From the NCBI RefSeq assembly GCF_011008935.1, contig NZ_JAAIVJ010000002.1, positions 372,001 to 436,000 of the forward strand: a stretch of DNA of 64,000 nt. Reading direction: 5' to 3'. Below the pieces are notes generated by a model. It ran no database searches. It saw only the letters and a list, made by a program, of their open reading frames with translations, and was not told where the DNA came from. The DNA is from Tabrizicola oligotrophica (GTDB lineage: Bacteria > Pseudomonadota > Alphaproteobacteria > Rhodobacterales > Rhodobacteraceae). Position 1 is the stretch's first letter; the number at the start of each line of letters is the position of its first letter. This document shows positions 8,323-15,269 of the stretch, one piece after another. A program made the position numbers and the translations under genes.

Positions 8323-9318
8323 TCAGAACTCGGCTGCCGGGCAGGTGTTGTCCGCCATGTAGTCGTGGACGACGACTTCGCCCGACTTGATCTTGGCAGC
8401 GGCCTCGTCAACGGTGGCCTGCATTTCCGGGGTCACCAGCGCGGCGTTGTGTTCGTCCATGGCATAGCCGACGCCGTCATTGGCCAGACCCATGACGTTG
8501 ATGCCGGGGGTCAGGTTTTCGCCTTCCTTCAATGCCTCGTAAACGGCATTGTCGACGCGCTTCAGCATCGAGGTCAGCACCGAACCGGGCTGGATGTAGT
8601 TCTGATTGGAATCGACGCCGATCGACAGGATGCCCTCGTCCTTGGCCGCCTGCAGCACGCCCATGCCGGTGCCGCCGGCTGCGGCAAACACCACATCCGC
8701 GCCCTGGGCCTTCTGTGCCTTGGTCAGTTCGGCGCCCTTCACCGGGTCATTCCAGGCTTCCGGGGTGGTGCCGGTCATGTTCGAGATGAACTTGATGTCG
8801 GGGTTCACCGCCTTGGCACCCTGGGCATAACCGCAGCCGAATTTGCGGATCAGCGGAATGTCCATGCCGCCCACAAAGCCGACAGTGCCGGTCTTGGAGG
8901 CCAGCGCGGCCATCATGCCGACGAGGTAGGAGCCCTCATGCTCGTTGAACACCACCGATTTGACGTTCGGCGCATCGACGACCATGTCGATGATGGCAAA
9001 CTTGGTGTCCGGGTATTCCGGGGCGATCTTGCCCAGCACGTCGCCCCACATGAAGCCGACCATGACCACCGGGTTCACGCCCTCTTCGGCGAACTGGCGC
9101 AGCACCTGTTCGCGCTGGGCGTTGTCCTTGATCTCGAACTCCTTGTAGGCGGTGCCGGTTTCGGCTTTCCACTTCTCGGCCCCGTTGTAGGCGGCTTCGT
9201 TGAAGGACTTGTCGAACTTGCCGCCCATGTCGAAGATCACGGCGGGATCGGCAAAGGCCGCGCCGGCCATCAGGGCCAAGGTCGCGCCTGCGCCGAGCAG
9301 GTGTTTCATCAGGGTCAT
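8323..9318 (-). CDS. BMP-family nucleoside ABC transporter substrate-binding protein
   Basis: This 331-aa periplasmic binding protein of the basic-membrane-protein (Med/BmpA/PnrA) family captures nucleosides for the downstream transporter. The signal peptide is residues 1-23, with likely cleavage after AFA. The mature protein begins with PAVIFDMGGKFDKSFNEAAYNGAEKW, the family hallmark. GFVGGMDIPLIRKFGCGYAQGAK and DVVFAAAGGTGMGVLQAA are further binding-site segments. The start ATG has GGGAGAGC about 7 bases upstream. It is the first gene of the nucleoside uptake and salvage operon. Confidence 0.93.
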   Translation of the reverse strand: MTLMKHLLGAGATLALMAGAAFADPAVIFDMGGKFDKSFNEAAYNGAEKWKAETGTAYKEFEIKDNAQREQVLRQFAEEGVNPVVMVGFMWGDVLGKIAPEYPDTKFAIIDMVVDAPNVKSVVFNEHEGSYLVGMMAALASKTGTVGFVGGMDIPLIRKFGCGYAQGAKAVNPDIKFISNMTGTTPEAWNDPVKGAELTKAQKAQGADVVFAAAGGTGMGVLQAAKDEGILSIGVDSNQNYIQPGSVLTSMLKRVDNAVYEALKEGENLTPGINVMGLANDGVGYAMDEHNAALVTPEMQATVDEAAAKIKSGEVVVHDYMADNTCPAAEF

Positions 9319-9496
9319 GGATCGCTCTCCCGGTTAAGACTGTTCACGCCCCTCCATCTTGTCCGCAAGGCGCGGGCGCGGAAGGATCGTCGACAGTTTA
9401 GGTCGGAAGGCCGTCAAAGGGTCAACAGGAATCTGTGAAGTGCCGCTGCGGCTTTGGTTTTCGCCGCTTTGCTGACCAGTTGGCGGAAAATTGGTC

Positions 9497-9931
9497 TCAA
9501 GATGGTTTGGTCAAGGATCTGACCAAGATCAGTGCATCCTCCGAGCCGCCTGCGGGGCTGTGATAATAGCCGCGCCGGCGCCCGGCCTCGGCAAAGCCCA
9601 TGGCGTGGTAAAGCGCCTGCGCGGCGAGATTTGACGCGGCAACTTCCAGAAAGGCCGAATCGGCCCCGCGGGCGGCGGCTTCGTCCAGAAAGCCCTGCAT
9701 CAGCCGTCGGCCAAGCCCGTTGCGGCGCAGCGCCTGCGCGACCGCGATGGTCAGAAGCTCGGCCTCGCCGGCAACGGCGCGGCCCAGCAAAAGCCCGCCG
9801 TCCTCGGTCAGCGCGAAGCACAGCGGACTGGACAGCAGGTCGGCGAACTCGGCCTCGGTCCAGGGGCGCGGGGTGGTGAAACAGGCCGCATGCAGCCGGG
9901 CCATTTCGGCGGGGGACAGGGGCCGCGTCAT
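9497..9931 (-). CDS. rimI: Ribosomal protein S18-alanine N-acetyltransferase RimI
   Basis: This 144-aa GNAT acetyltransferase should acetylate the N-terminal alanine of ribosomal protein S18. The acetyl-CoA loop is RRNGLGRRLM near residue 68, and the family-typical C-terminal part FLEVAASNLAAQALYHAMGFAEAGRRRGYY matches RimI. The start overlaps the tsaB stop as ATGA, and the tsaB-rimI pairing is widely conserved in bacteria. Length is normal. Confidence 0.88.
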   Translation of the reverse strand: MTRPLSPAEMARLHAACFTTPRPWTEAEFADLLSSPLCFALTEDGGLLLGRAVAGEAELLTIAVAQALRRNGLGRRLMQGFLDEAAARGADSAFLEVAASNLAAQALYHAMGFAEAGRRRGYYHSPAGGSEDALILVRSLTKPS

Positions 9932-10551
9932 CCCGGCAAAAGCACCGGCGGCGGGTCCGACGGCGGGGCGGCATCCGCGCCGCGCAGGTAGAACGGAGCC
10001 GGCCGGGGCTGCGGCAGGCTGCGGGCAGCGGCGATCTCGGCAATCGCCTGCGCCAACGGCAGGGCGGGGGGCAAGGCCGCGGGGCCGGCGGCGTCGCCAG
10101 TCAGATGGGGCGTACGGGCAGTGGCCGGCACCTGGACCGCATCGAGCAGGCAGGCGTCCGTCGCGTCAGGGCCAAAGACCTGCAGATAGACTGCGCCGCG
10201 CCGGGCATCCTCGATCACGGTCAGCGGCCGGGGCAACCCGTGGGCAAGCGCCTCCAGCCGGGTCACGCCCAAAGCCGGAACGCCAAGCGCCAGCGCCAGC
10301 CCGCGCGCGGCGGCAACGGAAATCCGCACCCCGGTAAAATTCCCCGGCCCGGTGCCGACTGCGATCCGCGTCAGATCGCCAAAGCCGATCCCCGCCTCGT
10401 CCAGCATCTCTTGCAGCAGCGGCATCAGCCGTTCGGCCTGCCCCTTGTCCATGGCTTCAAGCCGGTTCAGCACGCGGCCATCCGGCAAAAGCAAAGCGGC
10501 GGCGCAATGCGCCGCCGATGTGTCGAATGCCAGAACCGTCTCAGGCCGCAA
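9928..10551 (-). CDS. tsaB: tRNA threonylcarbamoyladenosine biosynthesis protein TsaB
   Basis: This 207-aa ASKHA-fold protein is the TsaD partner in making t6A37 on ANN-decoding tRNAs. The N-terminal LAFDTSAAHCAAALL and the family signature GTGPGNFTGVRISVAAARGLALAL (about 66-89) identify it. The C-terminal half is alanine/proline-rich, as is common in high-GC alphaproteobacteria. The start overlaps the end of the NifU-like gene by 11 bases. The gene is coupled to rimI downstream by a 4-base overlap. Confidence 0.92.
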   Translation of the reverse strand: MRPETVLAFDTSAAHCAAALLLPDGRVLNRLEAMDKGQAERLMPLLQEMLDEAGIGFGDLTRIAVGTGPGNFTGVRISVAAARGLALALGVPALGVTRLEALAHGLPRPLTVIEDARRGAVYLQVFGPDATDACLLDAVQVPATARTPHLTGDAAGPAALPPALPLAQAIAEIAAARSLPQPRPAPFYLRGADAAPPSDPPPVLLPG

Positions 10552-11098
10552 CAGGGCGTACCTCGGTCACTTCCGGGATGTAGTGGCGCAAAAGGTTCTC
10601 GATGCCCATCTTCAGGGTCAGCGTCGAAGAGGGGCAACCAGCGCAAGCGCCCTTCATGTGCAGATAGACCACCCCGCGGTCAAAGCCGTGGAAGGTGATG
10701 TCGCCCCCATCCTGCGCCACGGCGGGCCGTACGCGGGTGTCGAGAAGTTCCTTGATCTGCTTGACGATGTCGCTGTCCGGCCCGTCATGGGCCTGATGCG
10801 CGGCAGCCTGCTCGCCGGTCATCACCGGCTGGCCGGATTGGTAATGCTCCATGATCGCGCCAAGGATCGCGGGCTTGATATGGCCCCAGTCCACGGCTTC
10901 GGCCTTGGTCACCGTCACGAAATCGGTGCCGAAAAACACGCCCGTCACGCCGCCAACCGCGAAGATCCGGGTGGCCAGCGGCGATTTGCCTGCCTGATCG
11001 GCGCTAGGAAAATCGGCGGTACCGACATCAAGCACGGCCTGACCGGGCAGGAATTTCAGCGTGGCCGGGTTCGGCGTCGATTCTGTCTGGATGAACAT
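10541..11098 (-). CDS. NifU-family Fe-S cluster carrier (Nfu, NfuA-like)
   Basis: This 185-aa scaffold/carrier delivers [4Fe-4S] clusters to apo-proteins. The N-terminal Nfu_N domain (about 1-90) starts with FIQTESTPNPATLKFLPG. The C-terminal NifU-like domain (about 105-180) has the cluster motif CAGCPSS and the typical VRPAVAQDGGDI segment. The domain order matches alphaproteobacterial and mitochondrial Nfu proteins. It heads the nfu-tsaB-rimI run on the minus strand. Confidence 0.92.
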   Translation of the reverse strand: MFIQTESTPNPATLKFLPGQAVLDVGTADFPSADQAGKSPLATRIFAVGGVTGVFFGTDFVTVTKAEAVDWGHIKPAILGAIMEHYQSGQPVMTGEQAAAHQAHDGPDSDIVKQIKELLDTRVRPAVAQDGGDITFHGFDRGVVYLHMKGACAGCPSSTLTLKMGIENLLRHYIPEVTEVRPVAA

Positions 11099-11176
11099 CT
11101 GCGTATCTCCGACTGTTCAAGTCGGATATGCGCTCCGGGGGGCGCGGAGTCAAGGTTTGGCCCGGCCAAAGACCAG

Positions 11177-11365
11177 TCAGTCCTGTGCGACGTAATAGCC
11201 GAAATGGGCTTCCAGCGCTTCGATCAAAGGGTTGCCGGGCAGGGTGCCCCGCAAGGGGGGTGTGCGGACCGGCAGATCGGCAGCGAGGGTCGAGAAATAG
11301 GCCAGGCCGGGAACTTCAACGGGTTGCGCGGAATTGGCGGGAATGGAGCGGATGTGAAGGGCCAT
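11177..11365 (-). CDS. Small conserved-looking hypothetical protein (62 aa)
   Basis: The start MALHIRSIPANSAQPVE is preceded by a strong AGGAGG Shine-Dalgarno 6-7 bases upstream, which supports real translation. The protein has no signal peptide and no membrane segment. It is proline-containing with a short C-terminal helix-like stretch (NPLIEALEAHFGYYV). It lies between the universal stress protein gene and the nfu gene on the same strand. I do not recognise a family. The longer frame upstream (to 11464) lacks a ribosome-binding site. Confidence 0.55.
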   Translation of the reverse strand: MALHIRSIPANSAQPVEVPGLAYFSTLAADLPVRTPPLRGTLPGNPLIEALEAHFGYYVAQD

Positions 11366-11506
11366 GAAAAGCCTCCTTGAGACGATCTCCCTCGTCCCCA
11401 AGATAAGGCAGCAATGCGCTTGCGGCAATGGGAGTTTCGCGCCCGCAGCATTCCGGTGCTGCATGGCCGGCCTGCGCGCTGTGCCGCAGCACTGGTGCGC
11501 TGGCGC

Positions 11507-11962
11507 TCAGGTGATGCTTTCCAGCCGTTCCTTGCTCATCTCGCCCGGTACGATGGTGATCGGAATGGGCAGGCTGCCGGAATTGCGCGACATCTGCGTC
11601 ACCAATGGGCCGGGACCGGATTTGTCGGTGCCCGCCCCAAGCACCAGAACGCCGATTTCCGGGTCTTCGCGCACTTGGGCCAGAATTTCGGCGGCCGGGT
11701 CGCCTTCGCGGATCACAAGCTCGGGGTTGACGCCCTTCTTGTCCCGCATCCATTTGGCGAAAACCTCGAAATGCGCCTCGATCCGCTCGCGCGCTTCGGC
11801 CCGCATCAGGTCAGCGACGCCGATCCAGCCCTGAAAGTCTTCAGGCCGCAGGATCGACAGGATCTGCACGCCCCCCCCGGTATGAGAGGCGCGCAATGCG
11901 GCAAAGCGCATGGCATTCAGGCATTCGCGACTGTCGTCAAGGACGACGAGAAACTTGCGCAT
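11507..11962 (-). CDS. Universal stress protein (UspA family)
   Basis: This 151-aa single-domain Usp-fold protein begins with RKFLVVLDDSRECLNAMRFAALRA, matching the first strand and helix of the family. It has the nucleotide-binding-type C-terminal part VLVLGAGTDKSGPGPLVTQMSRNSGSLPIPITIVPG, where G..G and the GS pair fit the ATP-binding class of Usp. The start is chosen by GGGGAGAG upstream. A longer frame would run into hairpin repeats. It probably has a general stress or regulatory role. No specific partner is visible. Confidence 0.88.
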   Translation of the reverse strand: MRKFLVVLDDSRECLNAMRFAALRASHTGGGVQILSILRPEDFQGWIGVADLMRAEARERIEAHFEVFAKWMRDKKGVNPELVIREGDPAAEILAQVREDPEIGVLVLGAGTDKSGPGPLVTQMSRNSGSLPIPITIVPGEMSKERLESIT

Positions 11963-12042
11963 AATCTCTCCCCTTCCAGTCGAGTATTGCCGAAGGGACG
12001 GAGTCTGGCAAGTCTTGCCAAAACGGCCATCCCCGCTCCGCG

Positions 12043-12109
12043 CCGGAGTTTGAAAAACTCCGGACCGGAAAATGCACATTTTCCGGTCCGATTTCTGTGC
12101 AGAAATCGG
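12043..12109. repeat. Three tandem perfect hairpins
   Basis: Three consecutive perfect inverted repeats lie directly after the aminotransferase stop (12114) and upstream of the usp gene on the minus strand. The stems are 12043-12051/12055-12063 (ccggagttt, loop gaa), 12063-12074/12077-12088 (gaccggaaaatg, loop ca) and 12088-12097/12100-12109 (ccgatttctg, loop tg). They abut with no spacer. They probably serve as transcript 3' structures or belong to a hairpin repeat class also seen at 30603-30650. Confidence 0.7.
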
Positions 12110-12113
12110 CGCC

Positions 12114-12977
12114 TCAGCGGTTCGAGGCTGCCCAATCCCAGTAAAGCGCGCGGGCGCGGCTGGCCGTGGCGTGCGATTTGTAATGCACGTCGTCGAACTG
12201 GCTCACCCGGCTGACCTTGTTGAAGTTTCCGGTCAGGAACACTTCGTCCGCATCGCGCACCTCGTCAAAGGTGATGACCTTTTCCACCACCTCGACGCCA
12301 TCGGCCCGCAGGTTCTTGATGTGGCGGGCGCGGGTCAGGCCGGCAAGGAAAGTGCCATTTGCAATGGGTGTGAGGGCCACGCCATCCTTGACGATGAACA
12401 CATTGGCCGTTGCCGTCTCGGCCACGTTGCCATTGGCGTCGGCCACCAGCGCATTCTGAAAGCCCTTGCGGCGCGCTTCGGCGATCATGCGGTAATTGTT
12501 GGGGTAAAGGCAGCCGGCCTTGGCGTTGGTGACGTTGTCAGCCAGCACCGGGCGGCGAAAGCTCGTCGTGGTCAGCGTTGTGGTGTTGTCGAGGGCCGAC
12601 ATCGGGATTTCTTCCAGACACAGCGCAAAGCCGGTGTAGTCCCGGTGCGGGCCAAGGCCATAGCCGTCGTCCTCCTGCCCCCAATACATCGGGCGGACAT
12701 AAAGCGCGGCGTTCTTGTCATAAAGCTTGAAGCCCTCGCGGGCGATGCCCTCGATCTCTTGTGCGGCCATCGTCGGCGTCAGCAGCATCGCCTCGGCAGA
12801 ACGGTTCACGCGGGCGCAGTGCAGGTCAAGATCGGGCGCCATGCCGTCGAAATAGCGCGCTCCGTCAAACACGGTCGAGCCAAGCCAGGCCCCGTGGTCT
12901 GCGGCGCGCATGACGGGGATGTTGCCCTCATGCCATTTGCCTTCGAAAAACGTGCGAATGTTGGTGCCCGATGCCAT
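12114..12977 (-). CDS. Branched-chain-type aminotransferase (PLP fold class IV)
   Basis: This 287-aa class IV PLP aminotransferase, most like branched-chain amino acid aminotransferase, would interconvert branched-chain 2-oxo acids and amino acids with glutamate. The likely Schiff-base lysine is K153 in NVTNAKAGCLYPNNY. Other family segments are GSTVFDGARYFDG (34-46), the E-T-A-T-N-V-F motif in NVAETATANVFIV, and FLAGLTRARHI. AGGAGG six bases before MASGTNIR fixes the start over an upstream ATG. D-amino acid or 4-amino-4-deoxychorismate activity cannot be excluded within class IV. Confidence 0.85.
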   Translation of the reverse strand: MASGTNIRTFFEGKWHEGNIPVMRAADHGAWLGSTVFDGARYFDGMAPDLDLHCARVNRSAEAMLLTPTMAAQEIEGIAREGFKLYDKNAALYVRPMYWGQEDDGYGLGPHRDYTGFALCLEEIPMSALDNTTTLTTTSFRRPVLADNVTNAKAGCLYPNNYRMIAEARRKGFQNALVADANGNVAETATANVFIVKDGVALTPIANGTFLAGLTRARHIKNLRADGVEVVEKVITFDEVRDADEVFLTGNFNKVSRVSQFDDVHYKSHATASRARALYWDWAASNR

Positions 12978-13110
12978 GAATGCCTCCTGATCTGGCACGG
13001 AGTTAAGCAGGACTGCGGAGCGCGCGAAAGGGGCGGCGGGCAGGATGCCGGAAAGCGGCCCGCTTGCCCGTCAGCCTGCCGGGCAGGCCGCGCATTTTGC
13101 CGGCCAAGTC

Positions 13111-13139
13111 AAAAAGAAGCCCCCGGATTTGCCGGGGGC
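13111..13139 (-). terminator. Rho-independent terminator (unit 1)
   Basis: The 8-bp stem gcccccgg/ccgggggc (13119-13126 with 13132-13139) has a 5-base loop and is followed on the minus strand by TTCTTTTT. This is the best canonical terminator in the window. It would end any transcript arriving from the trpS side before the aminotransferase gene. Confidence 0.75.
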
Positions 13140-13153
13140 GAAGAGGGGACAGA

Positions 13154-13174
13154 CGAAGCTCGGGGTGAGCTTCG
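13154..13174 (-). ncRNA. Perfect hairpin in candidate small RNA
   Basis: The 8-bp stem cgaagctc/gagcttcg (13154-13161 with 13167-13174) lies 15 bases before the terminator stem on the minus strand. Together they give the two-hairpin shape of a short bacterial small RNA, spanning roughly 13215 to 13111 on the minus strand. There is no expression evidence. It could instead be part of a trpS 3' region. Confidence 0.35.
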
Positions 13175-13320
13175 CCCTGTACTATGCCGGGGATATGACT
13201 CGATTCCGTGACAGCCGCCGGACAAGCTGGGCAATTTGCCCACCCTGCACGGACCGACGCCGGCACGCGCTACGCGACACCGCAGGGCGGGCTTCCAGCG
13301 CCCCCATCCCCTCACAAAGG

Positions 13321-13343
13321 AACGCCCCCGGCGGGCGGGGGCG
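13321..13343 (-). terminator. Terminator-like hairpin downstream of trpS (unit 2)
   Basis: The stem cgccccc/gggggcg (13323-13329 with 13337-13343) is followed on the minus strand by TTCCTTT. It is about 120 bases past the trpS stop. It resembles unit 1 in flanking sequence (the agaggg-caga segment), so the two are probably duplicates. The U tract is weak. Confidence 0.5.
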
Positions 13344-13465
13344 CAAGAGGGGGCAGATGACCTCCGGGGGGGCTTCGGCCCGCAGCTTGAGGCGGGAGCG
13401 AAACGATTCCGTGGCAGTCGGGGTCAGGGGCCGGTTGCGACCCGCCCGCTTCGCCACGAAGCCCC

Positions 13466-14509
13466 TTACCCGCGCGAGCGGATCATGCCCAGAATGTCAT
13501 AGACCTGATCCACGATCGGACGGGCGATCGCCTCGGCGCGCTCGGCGCCCTTGCCCAGGATGCGGTCAATCTCGGCGGGGTCTTTCATCAGCCGGTTCAT
13601 CTCGGTGGTAATCGGCGACAGTTTCGCCACCGCCAGATCGGCCAGCGCCGGCTTGAATGTGCCGAATTGCGCACCCGCGAAATCACCGATGACCTGGTCC
13701 ACCGTATGCCCGGCAAGTGCGGCGTAGATGTTCACAAGGTTCCGCGCCTCGGGGCGATCCTTCAGGCCGTCGACGGTTTCCGGCAGCGGCTCGGGGTCAG
13801 TCTTGGCCTTGCGGATCTTGGCGGCGATCTGGTCGGCATCGTCGGTCAGGTTGATGCGGCTTTGATCCGAGGGGTCGGATTTCGACATCTTCTTGGTGCC
13901 GTCGCGCAGGGACATCACGCGGGTCGCGGCGCCTTCGATGATCGGTTCCACCACCGGGAAGAAATCGACCTTGAAGTCATTGTTGAACTTGATCGCAATG
14001 TCGCGGGTCAGCTCCAGGTGCTGTTTCTGGTCCTCGCCCACCGGAACCATGGTGGCGTGATAGGCCATGATGTCGGCCGCCATCAGCGAGGGATAGGCGA
14101 AAAGGCCAAGGCTGGCGGCTTCGGCATGTTTGCCGGCCTTGTCCTTCCACTGAGTCATGCGGCCCATCCAGCCCATGCGGGCGACACAGTTGAAGATCCA
14201 ACCCAGCTCGGCATGGGCCGTCACCTGCGACTGGTTGAACAGGATCGAGCGCGCGGGGTCGATGCCGGCGGCGATGAAGGCGGCCGCGCCCTCGCGGGTC
14301 TGCTGGCGCAGCTTGTCGGGGTCTTGCCAGACGGTGATGGCGTGCAGATCGACGAGGCAATAGATCGTCTCGATCCCCTCATCCTGCTTTTCAACGAACC
14401 GCTTCAGCGCTCCGAGATAATTTCCAAGCGTCAAGCCGCCCGAAGGCTGGATGCCGGAAAAAATGCGGGGCTTGAATTGGGTCTGAGGCGTTTGGACCGG
14501 CTCGGACAT
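13466..14509 (-). CDS. trpS: Tryptophan--tRNA ligase
   Basis: This 347-aa class I aminoacyl-tRNA synthetase charges tRNA-Trp. The HIGH-type motif appears as [17 protein letters not shown] near residue 18, and the KMSKS loop as [14 protein letters not shown] near 203. [15 protein letters not shown] and [12 protein letters not shown] are conserved TrpRS segments. MSEPVQ at 14509 is preferred because GGAG lies five bases upstream. The ATG 12 bases earlier lacks one. In many alphaproteobacteria trpS sits beside murJ and glnD. Here a rhomboid gene on the opposite strand separates them. Confidence 0.97.
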   Translation of the reverse strand: MSEPVQTPQTQFKPRIFSGIQPSGGLTLGNYLGALKRFVEKQDEGIETIYCLVDLHAITVWQDPDKLRQQTREGAAAFIAAGIDPARSILFNQSQVTAHAELGWIFNCVARMGWMGRMTQWKDKAGKHAEAASLGLFAYPSLMAADIMAYHATMVPVGEDQKQHLELTRDIAIKFNNDFKVDFFPVVEPIIEGAATRVMSLRDGTKKMSKSDPSDQSRINLTDDADQIAAKIRKAKTDPEPLPETVDGLKDRPEARNLVNIYAALAGHTVDQVIGDFAGAQFGTFKPALADLAVAKLSPITTEMNRLMKDPAEIDRILGKGAERAEAIARPIVDQVYDILGMIRSRG

Positions 14510-14591
14510 CGGGGACTCCATCTGGAAAATTCTGCCGCTTCGGCTTATCGCTCGGGGCAGGGGGCGTCAATGAACCCCGCTGGAGAGATCG

Positions 14592-15269
14592 ATGCAAGAC
14601 CACAACGCCCCGCCCCTGAACCCGCTGCCGCCGGTGGTCTGGGCGCTTGCCCTGCCGATGATCGCGCTCGAGATCGTGTTGCAGATCGGCGAGGCGGGGA
14701 TTGCCGGTGGACCCGAGGCCGTGGGTTGGCGGATCGAGGCGATCACCAAGGCGGCTTTCGTGCCGGATCTCTGGCGCGAGATGTGGTCGCTGGACAGCTT
14801 TCCGGCCGAACACATGGCGCGGTTCATCGCCTATCCCTTTGTGCATGGCAATCTGACCCATACTGCCTTTGCGGTGGTGATCCTTCTGGCCCTTGGCAAG
14901 TTCGTCGGCGAGGTGCTGCGGTTCTGGGCCGTGCTGGCGGCGTTCTTTGGCGCCGCCGTCGCCGGGGCGCTGGCCTACGGGCTGGTCGCCTCGCGCGTGC
15001 CGCTGTTCGGGGCCTATCCGGGGGACTACGGCCTTGTCGGGGCCTTCACCTATCTGATGTGGTTGCGCCTTGCCGGGTCGGGGCGCGAATACCGGGCGTT
15101 TTCGATGATCGGGTTGCTGATGGTGGCGCAACTGATCTTCGGGGTGTTCTTCGGAGGCGGCATGGATTGGGTTGCCGACCTTGCCGGGTTCGCGGCGGGG
15201 TTTGCCATCACCATTCTTGTGGTGCCCGGCGGCATTCCCCGGCTGATGGACCGCCTGCGTCAGCGCTGA
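14592..15269 (+). CDS. Rhomboid-fold membrane protein lacking catalytic Ser and His
   Basis: This 225-aa polytopic membrane protein has about six transmembrane segments and a rhomboid layout: the HGN..H motif at 85-90 (YPFVHGNLTH) and the TM4 and TM6 glycine patterns. The TM4 segment that normally reads GxSG...GLxGAF reads GAYPGDYGLVGAF here, so the nucleophile serine position is Y142. The TM6 histidine position is D196 (WVADLAGFAAGF). It therefore looks like a pseudoprotease of the rhomboid superfamily, which may bind or sort membrane proteins rather than cleave them. It diverges from trpS and converges with murJ, overlapping its 3' end by 10 bases. Confidence 0.8.
   Translation: MQDHNAPPLNPLPPVVWALALPMIALEIVLQIGEAGIAGGPEAVGWRIEAITKAAFVPDLWREMWSLDSFPAEHMARFIAYPFVHGNLTHTAFAVVILLALGKFVGEVLRFWAVLAAFFGAAVAGALAYGLVASRVPLFGAYPGDYGLVGAFTYLMWLRLAGSGREYRAFSMIGLLMVAQLIFGVFFGGGMDWVADLAGFAAGFAITILVVPGGIPRLMDRLRQR

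Larger units (their letters stand above)
12978..13465. other. 488-bp intergenic region with tandem terminator-like units
   Basis: The region lies between trpS and the aminotransferase gene, both on the minus strand. No open frame in it has a ribosome-binding site and recognisable protein. It holds two related units, about 13111-13215 and 13321-13425. Each has a GC hairpin next to an aagaggg-(g/a)caga segment and, about 50-70 bases further, the phrase gattccgtg(a/g)cag. Read on the minus strand, each unit begins near that phrase and ends at the GC hairpin. These could be small RNAs or duplicated 3' structures. Confidence 0.5.

Noticed and set aside
9319-9496. Possible purine riboswitch before the nucleoside operon
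   Set aside because: I could not find the conserved three-way junction and loop motifs; only weak promoter-like hexamers are present.
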